Position numbers and translations under genes: made by a program
In this document: positions 1-9,392 of the stretch, in pieces
Position numbering within the stretch: the stretch's first letter is position 1
Layout: each line of letters starts with the position of its first letter
NCBI RefSeq assembly: GCF_021728535.1
Contig: NZ_JAKKDU010000001.1
Span: 124,001 to 188,000, forward strand
DNA: 64,000 bases
Source of the DNA: Wocania arenilitoris
GTDB taxonomy: Bacteria; Bacteroidota; Bacteroidia; Flavobacteriales; Flavobacteriaceae
Direction of reading: 5' to 3'
Notes under the pieces: model-generated
The model's input: the letters and a program-made list of their open reading frames with translations, nothing else
Database searches by the model: none
What the model was told of the DNA's origin: nothing

Positions 1-2
1 GA

Positions 3-1217
3 CTTAATGACCTTTTAGCAGGGTTAGGAGCTCCGGCTCCACCGATAACAACAGACGCAGGAAATAATTTAGGTAGTAGTTTTAATAATGTTGGAGTTCC
101 TGGCGCTAAAAGTTTTCACCTAACATTTCCAGGTTATGGAAGTTTAAATCCATATTTTGGAAGAATGGCTTCTTCTCCAACTGCAACTATGCTAGGAGAT
201 GCTGCGAGTCAAAACCCAACATTCTTTACATTATCAGAAATTGGAGGTAATGATGTATTAGCTTATGCCACTTCTGGAGGAATAGGAATGGATCAAACTG
301 GTAATTTTAATCCTGCAAGTTATGGTAGTAATGATATAACAGACCCAACAGTTTTTGGTCAAGTATTTACAGGTATTGTAGATCAATTAACAGCTAATGG
401 TGCTAAAGGTGTAATTGCTAATGTACCTTACATAACAAATTTACCTTACTTTACTACAGTGCCAAACAATGCGCTAGAAATAGATGCTACAACAGCTGGC
501 CAACTAACAGGGTTTTTCCAAGCGGTTGCAGGAATATTTACTCAAGTATTAATTGCGCAAATGGTCCCTCCTGCTCAAGCTCAAGCTTTAGCTAGCCAAT
601 ATGCTATACCTTTTAGCGAAGGAAAAAACAGGTGGATTATAGATGTTCCTGTAACTCCAGCCAACCCTTTAGGGTTTAGACAAATGACTGAAGATGAATT
701 ATTATTATTACCCATAGACCAAGACGCTTTAGCTCAAGGTTATGGCTCTGTTGCTTTATCAAATGAAGTATTACAAGTATTAGGTATTTTACAAGCTGGC
801 GGTACACCAACACCTCAACAAGGGGCATTAGTTATAGGCGCTGTTAATGGTATTGATGATGTTGATGCTTTAGATAGTGATGAACTTAAGAGTATTAAAG
901 ATGCTACAGATGCCTATAATATGGTTATTGAAAGTGTAGCAGCCTCTAAAGGGTTGGCTTTAGTAGATTTTAAAGGAATTCTTGAACAAGCTTCAACTAC
1001 AGGAATTGTTAGTGATGGTTATACACTGAATGCTAATTTAGTAACAGGTGGTTTAGTAAGTTTAGATGGAATTCATTTAACGGCTAGAGGATACGCTGCC
1101 TTAGCTAATGAAATGATGAAAGTTATTGATGCAACATATGGATCAAATTTTGAAGCATCTGGAAATTTAGCAAATGTAGGAGATTATCCAACAAACTATT
1201 CTCCTACACTACAATAA
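3..1217 (+). CDS. SGNH/GDSL-family hydrolase, C-terminal part (5' end outside window)
   Basis: The frame is open from base 3 of the window, so the ATG at 165 is internal and the real start lies upstream. The visible 404 residues carry three SGNH blocks: a block II-like GVPGAK near residue 37, the block III motif GGNDVL, and the block V motif DGIHLTARGY with its catalytic Asp and His close to the C-terminus. Block I with the nucleophilic Ser is off the window. In Bacteroidetes such proteins are usually exported esterases or lipases; substrate cannot be told. A clear terminator follows the stop. The family assignment is firm, the specificity unknown. Confidence 0.8.
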   Translation, partial: LNDLLAGLGAPAPPITTDAGNNLGSSFNNVGVPGAKSFHLTFPGYGSLNPYFGRMASSPTATMLGDAASQNPTFFTLSEIGGNDVLAYATSGGIGMDQTGNFNPASYGSNDITDPTVFGQVFTGIVDQLTANGAKGVIANVPYITNLPYFTTVPNNALEIDATTAGQLTGFFQAVAGIFTQVLIAQMVPPAQAQALASQYAIPFSEGKNRWIIDVPVTPANPLGFRQMTEDELLLLPIDQDALAQGYGSVALSNEVLQVLGILQAGGTPTPQQGALVIGAVNGIDDVDALDSDELKSIKDATDAYNMVIESVAASKGLALVDFKGILEQASTTGIVSDGYTLNANLVTGGLVSLDGIHLTARGYAALANEMMKVIDATYGSNFEASGNLANVGDYPTNYSPTLQ

Positions 1218-1243
1218 ATAAAGGGTAAAATAATATTAAAAAG

Positions 1244-1269
1244 CACCTTCAATTTGAAGGTGTTTTTTT
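1244..1269 (+). terminator. Rho-independent terminator after the SGNH hydrolase
   Basis: CACCTTC at 1244-1250 pairs with GAAGGTG at 1256-1262, and seven T follow at once. It separates the hydrolase from the atpDC promoter. Confidence 0.85.
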
Positions 1270-1316
1270 ATTCTAAAAAACCTGCAAAAACAACTTTTAT
1301 TTTAAATTAAAAAATA

Positions 1317-1324
1317 TATCTTTG
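1317..1324 (+). promoter_or_regulatory. Bacteroidetes -7 box for atpDC
   Basis: TATCTTTG fits the TAnnTTTG consensus of the Bacteroidetes primary sigma factor. The upstream -33 position is only T-rich, not a clean TTTG. The leader to the atpD start is about 60 bases. Confidence 0.6.
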
Positions 1325-1381
1325 CACGCGAAAACTTGAAGCGTTTTCATAGAATTAAAACGCATAATATTAAACACATAA

Positions 1382-2893
<1,512 letters not shown>

Positions 2894-2935
2894 AACCGCT
2901 TAAAGCTATAAGCTTAAAGCATAAAGCACTAAATT

Positions 2936-3214
2936 ATGTATTTAGAAATTGTATCACCAGAAGCAACTTTATTTAGCGGAGAAGTAACTAGTATTGCGGT
3001 TCCAGGTGTAAATGGTGAGTTTCAAATGTTAAAAGATCACGCACCTATTGTATCGCTTTTAAAAGACGGTAATGTTAAAATTTATGGTAATATTTCTTTA
3101 GAGGAAGAAGTTCAAGATAAATTTACAAAAGGTGACGATAATGGTACTTGGTTAGCCATTAATTCTGGTACTTTAGAAATAAATGACAACAAAGTTATTG
3201 TATTAGCAGACTAA
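2936..3214 (+). CDS. atpC: F1 ATP synthase subunit epsilon, short form
   Basis: Epsilon subunit of the rotor stalk. It starts MYLEIVSPEATLFSGEV, the typical N-terminal beta-sandwich, and ends at residue 92 with IEINDNKV-like strands. The E. coli protein has about 139 residues, so the C-terminal helical hairpin that inhibits ATP hydrolysis is absent. Short epsilons are known in Bacteroidetes. It follows atpD by 42 bases and is certainly co-transcribed; a strong terminator follows. ATP-hydrolysis control must rest on something other than the epsilon hairpin. Confidence 0.95.
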   Translation: MYLEIVSPEATLFSGEVTSIAVPGVNGEFQMLKDHAPIVSLLKDGNVKIYGNISLEEEVQDKFTKGDDNGTWLAINSGTLEINDNKVIVLAD

Positions 3215-3240
3215 GCTTTACAACCATTTTTTAATATAAA

Positions 3241-3284
3241 CCCCCAAAATTCAATTCAATTATATTGAGTTTTTGGGGTTTTGT
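3241..3284 (+). terminator. Terminator of the atpDC operon
   Basis: CCCCAAAA at 3242-3249 pairs with TTTTGGGG at 3271-3278, with an inner TTCAAT/ATTGAG stem, followed by a T-rich run. Confidence 0.85.
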
Positions 3285-3322
3285 TTTCTATTAAACTAAT
3301 ACCATTTCTTATATATTTTTGT

Positions 3323-3438
3323 CTAAACACAACAATTGGTCTTGATCCAGTTAGGGTCTGTATTAGCATCTATTTTTAGAGTTGTTGTTAATTCTGTTAT
3401 CAAACAACCACCATTTGTTCCGTTATCAACTAGTTTAT
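3323..3438 (-). pseudogene. Orphan C-terminal gene fragment of unknown family
   Basis: Read on the minus strand from 3438, one frame stays open for about 38 codons (LNKLVDNGTNGG ... TDPNWIKTNCCV) and ends in TAG at 3325-3323. It has no start and is cut off next to the transposase fragment. The frame differs from that fragment. I do not recognise the family; it may be the tail of a secreted or lipoprotein gene destroyed by transposition, or chance coding. Confidence 0.3.
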
Positions 3439-3765
3439 TCAAAGTGACCTCCTCCTGTGTAACTCTTGTGTAAGCCATGCATAACACATTTTATTTTTCG
3501 GCTGGTCAGACGGCAGGCCTTGTATGCCATTGGTAATGTATTCTTTAGTCCAGCGCTCTTGTGTTCTGGTGCTGATGCTTAAATATTCACAGTGCTTTTT
3601 TCTGGTTTTGAATTTTTTGCCCTGTAGTTCAATGAGCCAAATGATTCTTTTTTCAAATCTGAAATTTGGTTGCTTTTGCGGAGTGAAACAAGTTCTGCTA
3701 AACTTTCTTTGATTGGGAATTCTTGTGGTTTGGCCATCCTTAAAGACAAACAAATATAGCGACAT
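3439..3765 (-). pseudogene. N-terminal fragment of an IS transposase (helix-turn-helix part)
   Basis: The 108-residue frame begins MSLYLFVFKDGQTTRIPNQR and includes a helix-turn-helix-like stretch (HCEYLSISTRTQERW). It ends without any DDE catalytic domain, so it is a truncated transposase. I cannot place the IS family with confidence. The first about 140 bases of the element (3647-3784) recur at 9251-9390 in the same orientation with over 90% identity, which defines this end of the element. The outer end reads TATACCAATTTAAT on the minus strand and abuts a broken IS630 gene, so this element jumped into, or rearranged, an older one. Confidence 0.65.
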
Positions 3766-3784
3766 TACATATTAAATTGGTATA
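3647..3784 (-). repeat. IS 5'-end repeat, copy A
   Basis: Nearly identical to 9251-9390: both include the start codon region of the transposase and the terminal TATAC(C/T)AATTTAAT. Differences are a few substitutions and short length changes in T/A runs. Confidence 0.9.
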
Positions 3785-4330
3785 ACTCAAAATCTACTAT
3801 TGCTCCAATAACATTTACTCTACCTCTTTCATGCCAATCTTTCTTTGCGTAACATTTCTGTCATACTTGAGCTATAACCATAATTTCTTGGTGCATCAGC
3901 AGCAAATCCGCTTTCATCAACATAAACAATAGGACGTTTTTCTACAAACTAATATTGGAATATTTTGAGTTGGAATATAAGTCTAGATAGCCAATCTGCT
4001 TTAGGAAGAAATAGCGTTTTTTTTATAGCTAATATTTAGTCTTTGTAACGCATAAAAAATAGCACTTTGACTTACACCAAAAATTTTTGCTCGCTCATAC
4101 TGATAACGATCTGGATAGTTCTGAATATCTTTTCTTAAAACTTCCATGTCAATCTTTGTAGATGGCTTAATACGATTAGTTTTAGGTTCTATGCGTTGTT
4201 GCCACCTAAATAGTGTTCTAATTGGAATACCAAACCAATCACTTAATTCTTGAAAAGTTAGTTGCTCTTTCTGCTTTACTTTGAATACTTGTTCTCTGAA
4301 ATCTAATGAATATGCTATACTACAAGACAC
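3785..4330 (-). pseudogene. Decayed IS630-family transposase
   Basis: The 5' half (4330 down to 4001, GTG start) encodes the IS630 N-terminal region: YSLDFREQVFKVKQKEQLTF, then RWQQRIEPKTNRIKP and YQYERAKIFGVSQSAIFYAL. A stop at 4001 and a frame change follow. The continuation is still readable as VEKRPIVYVDESGFAADAPR, which holds the first catalytic Asp, after an in-frame TAG, and then, in another frame, DWHERGRVNVIGAIVDFELY. The sequence stops exactly where the other IS begins at 3784, so the rest of the DDE domain is gone. Clearly inactive. Confidence 0.85.
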
Positions 4331-4446
4331 AAAAACATATGATATATTATAATGATTTATCTATAATTGTTGAACCGTCAAGCCCCAATTTATTAATTGC
4401 TATGCCCATTTTTTCTGACTTGGCGGTGGATCAAAAAATTGCAAAC

Positions 4447-4473
4447 AAAAAGACTGCCTTTTTAGGACAGTCT
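4447..4473 (-). terminator. Terminator of cvpA
   Basis: On the minus strand AGACTGTCC pairs with GGCAGTCT (one bulge) and is followed by TTTTTG. It sits just past the cvpA stop. Confidence 0.75.
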
Positions 4474-4478
4474 ATATG

Positions 4479-4988
4479 CTACTCATTTTCAGAAGGGTCA
4501 TCTTCCTTGGAGGCTAATATATTCGGAAAAATCATTGGTACTAAATCCTTTACAGGCTTATAAAGTATCGTTTTATCTATATGTTCTTTATCAACAAACG
4601 TAATGGTAGTGTTCATTTTATCAAAAATATTTAAACCCACACTTAAAATAAGAGCAATTTTTAACGCACCAAAAACACCACCTAAAAATTTATTTATAAT
4701 ACCAAGTGCCGCAAAATTTGCAAGTTTAGTTAATGCTTTTCCTGCCATTGCAATTGTTAAAACAATAATAATAAAGGTAATGGCAAAAGCAGTAATATTT
4801 ATAGTTTTCTCATTCCAATCTACTTTAGTTTTTAAAAAATCGGCAGCAAAATTGCTAAAATGTATGGCACCATAAACACCCATAATTAAAGCTACAAGCG
4901 AAGCTACTTCAACAAAGAGCCCTTTTATAAAACCACGCACAAGACCAAATAAAATTAAAGCAGCTAAAACAATATCTATAACACCCAT
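4479..4988 (-). CDS. cvpA: CvpA family membrane protein
   Basis: Inner-membrane protein of the colicin V production family; 169 residues with four hydrophobic segments (about 4-20, 26-46, 66-86 and 104-124) and the family start MGVIDIVLAALILFGLVRGF, followed by KGLFVEVASL. The acidic C-terminal tail (SKEDDPSENE) is cytoplasmic or periplasmic. The molecular role is not settled; CvpA proteins affect envelope homeostasis. It is divergent from the gene at 5062 and close to pheS, an arrangement I recall as common in Flavobacteriaceae. It has its own terminator. Confidence 0.9.
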   Translation of the reverse strand: MGVIDIVLAALILFGLVRGFIKGLFVEVASLVALIMGVYGAIHFSNFAADFLKTKVDWNEKTINITAFAITFIIIVLTIAMAGKALTKLANFAALGIINKFLGGVFGALKIALILSVGLNIFDKMNTTITFVDKEHIDKTILYKPVKDLVPMIFPNILASKEDDPSENE

Positions 4989-5037
4989 AATTAAACAATT
5001 TAAACAAATATAAAATAATAGTCACACTTAGGTTTAT

Positions 5038-5045
5038 TAACTTTG
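5038..5045 (+). promoter_or_regulatory. -7 promoter box TAACTTTG
   Basis: Matches TAnnTTTG and lies 16 bases before the ATG of the gene at 5062. No clear -33 TTTG is visible. Confidence 0.55.
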
Positions 5046-5061
5046 TTACTTTCAAAATATT

Positions 5062-5418
5062 ATGTCAAGAGACGAACAATTAAAAGAACGCTGGGATTTG
5101 GTAGTAAAAAAACTATCCAATCAATTTGCCGATGGGGACATTTTAGACCTCGATGCCATTATTTATTTAGTAGGCGTGCAAGAATTGGGGCAGTTAAATC
5201 GCAGCTATAAAAAAGACCAAAAATTAGATTTAATGCATATTGCCATTTGTAAACTTTTAACGCCTTATGGCTATTACGAGCTCGATTTTGTAGATAACGA
5301 TGGCTGGCCACACTATAAGGTATTAGAAACTTTACCTCACCTAAAAGCAGGCGAGCAAAGTATTTTAATGAAAGAGGCCATTGTAAATTATTTTTTAGAA
5401 ACCGAGTATATAAATTAG
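5062..5418 (+). CDS. Conserved hypothetical protein next to pheS
   Basis: A 118-residue soluble protein without signal peptide, starting MSRDEQLKERWDLVVKKL. It is rich in charged residues, has the segments LDLDAIIYLVGVQELGQ and DNDGWPHYKVLETLPHLKAGEQ, and is predicted mostly helical. I recognise it as a conserved Bacteroidetes protein of unknown function usually near cvpA or pheS. Codon use is like its neighbours, so it is a real gene. No catalytic motif is evident. Confidence 0.8.
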   Translation: MSRDEQLKERWDLVVKKLSNQFADGDILDLDAIIYLVGVQELGQLNRSYKKDQKLDLMHIAICKLLTPYGYYELDFVDNDGWPHYKVLETLPHLKAGEQSILMKEAIVNYFLETEYIN

Positions 5419-5419
5419 G

Positions 5420-5495
5420 TGAGCGTTACCACAAGGGTCGGGCTTTCACTACTCGCTCTTTGCGAGGAGCTCAAACAAACAGTTCAATCCCTAAC
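5420..5495. repeat. Intergenic GAGCGTT...CTAACGC repeat, copy 1
   Basis: The stretch begins GAGCGTTACC, contains GGTCGGGCTTTC and GAGCTCAAAC, and ends near ATCCCTAACGC. The same order of blocks occurs at 40008-40130, and a short reversed piece lies at 23299-23316. An open frame across it is accidental. Confidence 0.7.
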
Positions 5496-5510
5496 GCAAT
5501 TCACTTTTTA

Positions 5511-5608
5511 CGTCATTGCGAAGTATCCCGATAGCTATCGGGGTTATTTTCTGAGGCAATCTGTTTCTTTTAAAAAGATTACTTCGTCGTTTACTCCTCG
5601 TAATGACG
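5511..5608. repeat. MITE-like element, copy 1 (98 bp)
   Basis: The ends are inverted repeats: CGTCATTGCGA at the left and TCGTAATGACG at the right. Inside is the perfect palindrome CCCGATAGCTATCGGG at 5527-5542. Related elements are at 39436 and 45288, sharing the GTCATT end, AATCTGTTT and AAAAAGATT blocks. It has no coding capacity. Confidence 0.75.
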
Positions 5609-5618
5609 ATATTTTAAT

Positions 5619-5626
5619 TAAATTTG
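5619..5626 (+). promoter_or_regulatory. -7 promoter box TAAATTTG for pheS
   Basis: Fits TAnnTTTG and lies 21 bases before the pheS ATG at 5648. It follows directly after the MITE-like element, so insertion of that element set the upstream sequence of this promoter. Confidence 0.6.
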
Positions 5627-5647
5627 CATTCATTTTTTAATGACGTT

Positions 5648-6667
5648 ATGATAGATAATATAAAAGAACTTATAACCGAAGTAGAAGCTTTTAAGGCACA
5701 AACAAAAGAAGAGGTTGAAGCTTTCCGTATAAAATATTTAGGAAAAAAGGGATTACTAAACGCCTTTTTTGCAGAGTTTAAAAATGTAGCAAACGATCAA
5801 AAAAAAGAATTTGGTCAAACCATAAACACCCTTAAAAAAACTGCTGAAGATAAAGTAAATACATTAAAAGCAGAGTTAGAAAGTAAAGAAGAAGTAAAAG
5901 GCGTTTCGGGAGATTTATCGCGCCCAGGGGAACCTTTACAAATTGGTGCACGTCATCCTATTTCTATAGTAAAGAATCAAATAATAGATATTTTTTCAAG
6001 TATTGGGTTTAATGTAAGTGAAGGCCCTGAAATAGAAGATGATTGGCATAATTTTACGGCATTAAATCTGCCAGAATATCATCCCGCACGCGATATGCAG
6101 GATACCTTTTTTATTCAAACCAATCCCGATATTTTATTGCGTACACACACTAGCTCTGTGCAAGTACGTTATATGGAAAATAATAAACCACCAATACGTA
6201 CTATTTCTCCAGGTAGAGTTTATAGAAATGAAGCTATTTCGGCACGTTCGCATTGTTTTTTCCATCAAGTAGAAGGATTATATATAGATAAAGATGTAAG
6301 TTTTGCAGACTTGAAACAAACCTTGCAATATTTTACAACCGAAATGTTTGGTAAAAGCAAAATACGTTTGCGCCCATCGTACTTTCCATTTACAGAACCA
6401 AGTGCAGAGATTGATGTGTACTGGGGGTTAGAAACCGAAACCGATTACAAAATAACCAAAGGCACGGGCTGGTTAGAAATAGGTGGTTGTGGAATGGTAG
6501 ATCCTAATGTTTTAGAAAACTGCAAAATAGATGCTACCGAATATTCAGGATTTGCTTTTGGTGTTGGTATTGATCGTATAGCTATGTTATTGTATCAAAT
6601 AGATGATATTAGGTTGTTAAGTGAAAACGACGTTAGATTTTTAGAGCAGTTTAAAAGTGCTTTGTAG
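5648..6667 (+). CDS. pheS: Phenylalanyl-tRNA synthetase alpha subunit
   Basis: Class II aminoacyl-tRNA synthetase catalytic subunit that charges tRNA-Phe as an alpha2beta2 tetramer with PheT (not in the window). I chose the ATG at 5648 (MIDNIKELITEVEAF), giving 339 residues, because an earlier ATG at 5624 lies in the promoter box. An N-terminal coiled coil of about 80 residues is followed by motif 1 (RHPISIVKNQI), motif 2 (SPGRVYRNEAISARSHCFFH) and motif 3 (FAFGVGIDRIAML). All look intact. Confidence 0.98.
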   Translation: MIDNIKELITEVEAFKAQTKEEVEAFRIKYLGKKGLLNAFFAEFKNVANDQKKEFGQTINTLKKTAEDKVNTLKAELESKEEVKGVSGDLSRPGEPLQIGARHPISIVKNQIIDIFSSIGFNVSEGPEIEDDWHNFTALNLPEYHPARDMQDTFFIQTNPDILLRTHTSSVQVRYMENNKPPIRTISPGRVYRNEAISARSHCFFHQVEGLYIDKDVSFADLKQTLQYFTTEMFGKSKIRLRPSYFPFTEPSAEIDVYWGLETETDYKITKGTGWLEIGGCGMVDPNVLENCKIDATEYSGFAFGVGIDRIAMLLYQIDDIRLLSENDVRFLEQFKSAL

Positions 6668-6669
6668 TT

Positions 6670-7065
6670 TTGAAAAAAGATATCCAAATTCCTAAAGTAA
6701 AAGATGTTTACATTGCTATTGTAAACGAATATAACGAAATATACAAAACTCAAGATTGGAATGCCTACATCATTAATAACAAAGATGTAGATTTAGAAAT
6801 GGTGCTTATTGTAACTAGTGGTTATTCCGAAGACAAAACAACATCTGTTTTTAGAAAAAAACTAGACAAACTTCCTAAAAAAAGTTATGCAAAAATAGAA
6901 CTAATGCAAGAAGCCTTATTTGCTCTAAACAACACATTTAAAGTATCCTTTTTTGAAGAGAACACCATGTTTGATAAAACTTATTTATTTAGAAAAAACA
7001 CTATTAATTTAAAAGCATTGCAACCAGTTCCACTAATGGACGTAAAAGGAGTTTTGGTAAAGTGA
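6670..7065 (+). CDS. Conserved small protein downstream of pheS
   Basis: A 131-residue protein starting at TTG two bases after the pheS stop and so in the same operon. It is soluble and contains VKDVYIAIVNEYNEIYKTQDW and the C-terminal LKALQPVPLMDVKGVLVK. Homologues are widespread in Flavobacteriaceae and are sometimes labelled phenylalanyl-tRNA synthetase alpha from position alone; there is no synthetase motif here. The function is unknown. The TTG start is supported by the short spacing to pheS and the KKDIQIPKVKDV start familiar from the family. Confidence 0.8.
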   Translation: MKKDIQIPKVKDVYIAIVNEYNEIYKTQDWNAYIINNKDVDLEMVLIVTSGYSEDKTTSVFRKKLDKLPKKSYAKIELMQEALFALNNTFKVSFFEENTMFDKTYLFRKNTINLKALQPVPLMDVKGVLVK

Positions 7066-7094
7066 CAAATTTCTGTTTTTTCAGAAACTACTAA

Positions 7095-8096
7095 TTAATC
7101 CAACCTGTCCGTTAATTTTTTAAACACTTTTTTAGGGTTTTTGTTTTCATACAAAATCGCATAAACCGCATTTATAATAGGAATTTTAGCTTTTCCCCCA
7201 TTTCTAACATGTAGTAAATGAGCACTTTTTGTAGCGTAATAGCCTTCGGCTATCATACTCATTTCCATTTGAGCCGATTTTACGGTATAGCCTTTACCAA
7301 TCATATTACCAAACATTCTGTTTCGAGAAAAAACAGAATATCCGGTTACTAATAAATCGCCCAAATATGCCGAATTATTTATGTTACGTTTCATTTTATG
7401 CCGTCTTTTAATAAAACGCTTCATTTCTCTAATGGCATTACTCATTAGTACACTTTGGAAATTATCGCCATAGCCTAAACCATGAGCAATACCTGCGGCA
7501 ATAGCATAAATATTTTTAAGCATAACGGCATATTCTACACCAATAATATCGTCACTAATTTTTGTTTTAATGTAATTGCTAGATAAATTATTGGCTATGT
7601 TTTGAGCCTTTTCAGCATCAGAACACGATACAGTTAAGTACGATAAACGTTCTAAAGCAACCTCTTCCGCATGGCAAGGACCAGCAATTACAGCAATATT
7701 ATTAAAAGGAATTTTATATACATCATTAAAATGTTCGCCAACTAACAAACCTGTTTCTGGTATGATGCCTTTTACCGCAGAAACAACAATTTTATTTTCA
7801 ATATTCGTGGTTAATTTTTCTAATTCTGAATGCATAAAAGCCGACGGAATTACAAATATTAGTACATCGGCATAATCAGCAATTTCGTTAATATCATTAC
7901 TTATTTTAAGCTGTTCTAAATGAAACTCAACCGAGCTTAAGTAATTAGGGTTGTGTTGCTCTTTTAATAAATGTTCTTTGGTATAAATACTTCGCATGTA
8001 CCAACCAACTTGATCTAAATTTTCACAAAGCATTTTCACAATAGCTGTTGCCCAACTTCCTGCGCCAAAAACCGCATATTTTAAAGGGTTATCCAT
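7095..8096 (-). CDS. gpsA: NAD(P)H-dependent glycerol-3-phosphate dehydrogenase
   Basis: Reduces dihydroxyacetone phosphate to sn-glycerol 3-phosphate for phospholipid synthesis. I use the ATG at 8096 (MDNPLKYAVFGAGSWATAIV), giving 333 residues, the usual length; the frame extends 29 codons further up but that part is not conserved. The Rossmann motif GAGSWA is at 11-16, the phosphate-site motif is AGPCHAEEVA, and the C-terminal domain has VEYAVMLKNIYAIAAGIAHG with the catalytic Lys. It is convergent with the small gene at 6670. Confidence 0.96.
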   Translation of the reverse strand: MDNPLKYAVFGAGSWATAIVKMLCENLDQVGWYMRSIYTKEHLLKEQHNPNYLSSVEFHLEQLKISNDINEIADYADVLIFVIPSAFMHSELEKLTTNIENKIVVSAVKGIIPETGLLVGEHFNDVYKIPFNNIAVIAGPCHAEEVALERLSYLTVSCSDAEKAQNIANNLSSNYIKTKISDDIIGVEYAVMLKNIYAIAAGIAHGLGYGDNFQSVLMSNAIREMKRFIKRRHKMKRNINNSAYLGDLLVTGYSVFSRNRMFGNMIGKGYTVKSAQMEMSMIAEGYYATKSAHLLHVRNGGKAKIPIINAVYAILYENKNPKKVFKKLTDRLD

Positions 8097-8227
8097 AAAA
8101 ACATAAATTGTTTGTGTTTCAAAAATACGTAAAAAATTAATCAATAATGTCTCTGTAAAATAATCTAATTTCTTTTTTGGCACGCGTTTTGAAACTATAC
8201 AAATAGAAACCCTAAAAATGTTTCATT

Positions 8228-9166
8228 ATGAAGACTGTAAAATTACTTTTAAGCTTTGCTTTAACGGCAACATTATTTACATCGTGTTATGTAGAAACTA
8301 ATATAATTGATGATGATCCAGGAATTTCAATAAACCAATTATTAAGTTCTTATGAGATTTGGTATGTAGATATTAATAGTACCAGTGGTTTTGGTACAAC
8401 ACCTTTTTTACAAAAAGCATTTACCGTATCGTTTAGAAATGGCGTTATGTTCGCCAATAATAATTTAGTAGGTATTGGTAGTAGTGGTAATGGTTTTGGT
8501 ATTGCTGTGGCAGATTATGATGCCTATGATATGATTTTAGACGTACAGCACGATATTGATGGGTTTGAAAGTTTTGATGTATACCAAATTGATAATAATA
8601 CAATTGAATTGTACAATCCAAATAATGATACTTCGTACTTTTTAGATGGGTATCAACGTAATAATTTTGATTTTGACTTTGTATTCTATGATAACATTCA
8701 TTATTTCTTACAAGAATACGAAGCTTGGGAGAAAACATATACTAGTGAGTTTGGAGCAATAAACGAATTTGATAACGAAAATTATTTACAGTTTTTAGCA
8801 GGTGGAAATGATGAAACTTTTAGAAGCTCACAAGATGACAGTGGAACAAGTGTAAACAATCTTATTTGGGATTATACAGGTGCTTATGGTGTTGGTGATA
8901 TTGCAGGAAACACATTGCTTAAAACTTTAACATTAGATTATGACTCCTTTGACAATGAACATTTTGAGTTAAGCGTTATAGATGATGGTACCATAGAATT
9001 GTATCACCCAACATCTGAAACGATTTATGAATTTAAAGGCAGAGGATACATTCAGTACTTAAAAGGTGCAAATACAAAAAGAAAAGCCTCTATAAAAAGA
9101 AATGAAATGCGTAAGCATAGAAAAGATAAAGTAGATAACCCAAGAGAAAACACAAGGGTTAAATAA
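8228..9166 (+). CDS. Lipoprotein with two related halves, function unknown
   Basis: A 312-residue exported lipoprotein: signal peptide with lipobox LFTSC, Cys20 as the likely lipidation site. Two segments look like an internal duplication: one around residues 40-135 (EIWYVDIN... to ... TSYFLDGYQ) and one around 160-275 (EAWEKTYTS... to ... IYEFKGRGYIQ), both ending in TIELYxPxxxTxY/F. The tail is strongly basic (KRKASIKRNEMRKHRKDK). Homologues in this group are at times labelled nicotinic acid mononucleotide adenylyltransferase, for which I see no motif. The role is unknown; surface or periplasmic location is inferred. Confidence 0.75.
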   Translation: MKTVKLLLSFALTATLFTSCYVETNIIDDDPGISINQLLSSYEIWYVDINSTSGFGTTPFLQKAFTVSFRNGVMFANNNLVGIGSSGNGFGIAVADYDAYDMILDVQHDIDGFESFDVYQIDNNTIELYNPNNDTSYFLDGYQRNNFDFDFVFYDNIHYFLQEYEAWEKTYTSEFGAINEFDNENYLQFLAGGNDETFRSSQDDSGTSVNNLIWDYTGAYGVGDIAGNTLLKTLTLDYDSFDNEHFELSVIDDGTIELYHPTSETIYEFKGRGYIQYLKGANTKRKASIKRNEMRKHRKDKVDNPRENTRVK

Positions 9167-9250
9167 AATGGATTGGTTATATTTAGTTTAAAAACTGCTT
9201 AAAGCTATAGTTAAATCAGAATAATGCGTCATTATTCAGCATGTAAGACA

Positions 9251-9390
9251 CTTTTTTCAAATCTGAAATTTGGTTGTTTTTTGCGGAGTGAAACAAGTTC
9301 TGCTACACTTTCTTTGATTGCGAATTCTTGTGGTTTTGCCATCCTTAAAGATAAAGAAATATGGCGACATTACATAATTAAATTAGTATA
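9251..9390 (-). mobile_element. Solo IS 5' end, copy B
   Basis: About 140 bases nearly identical to 3647-3784. It holds the transposase ATG (9376, minus strand) and about 40 codons with a frameshift in the T run near 9281. The outer end reads TATACTAATTTAAT on the minus strand. The rest of the element is missing, so this is a deletion remnant, and it directly abuts a truncated peptidase gene. Confidence 0.85.
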
Positions 9391-9392
9391 GG

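Noticed and set aside
3524-3712. 62-residue plus-strand frame in the IS remnant
   Set aside because: Shadow of the transposase fragment; hydrophobic by codon mirror.
5419-5640. 73-residue open frame after the small gene at 5062
   Set aside because: It starts at the stop of that gene and runs through two intergenic repeats and the pheS promoter; no protein-like composition.
5624-5647. Earlier pheS start at ATG 5624
   Set aside because: It overlaps the promoter box TAAATTTG; the family start MIDNIKEL is at 5648.
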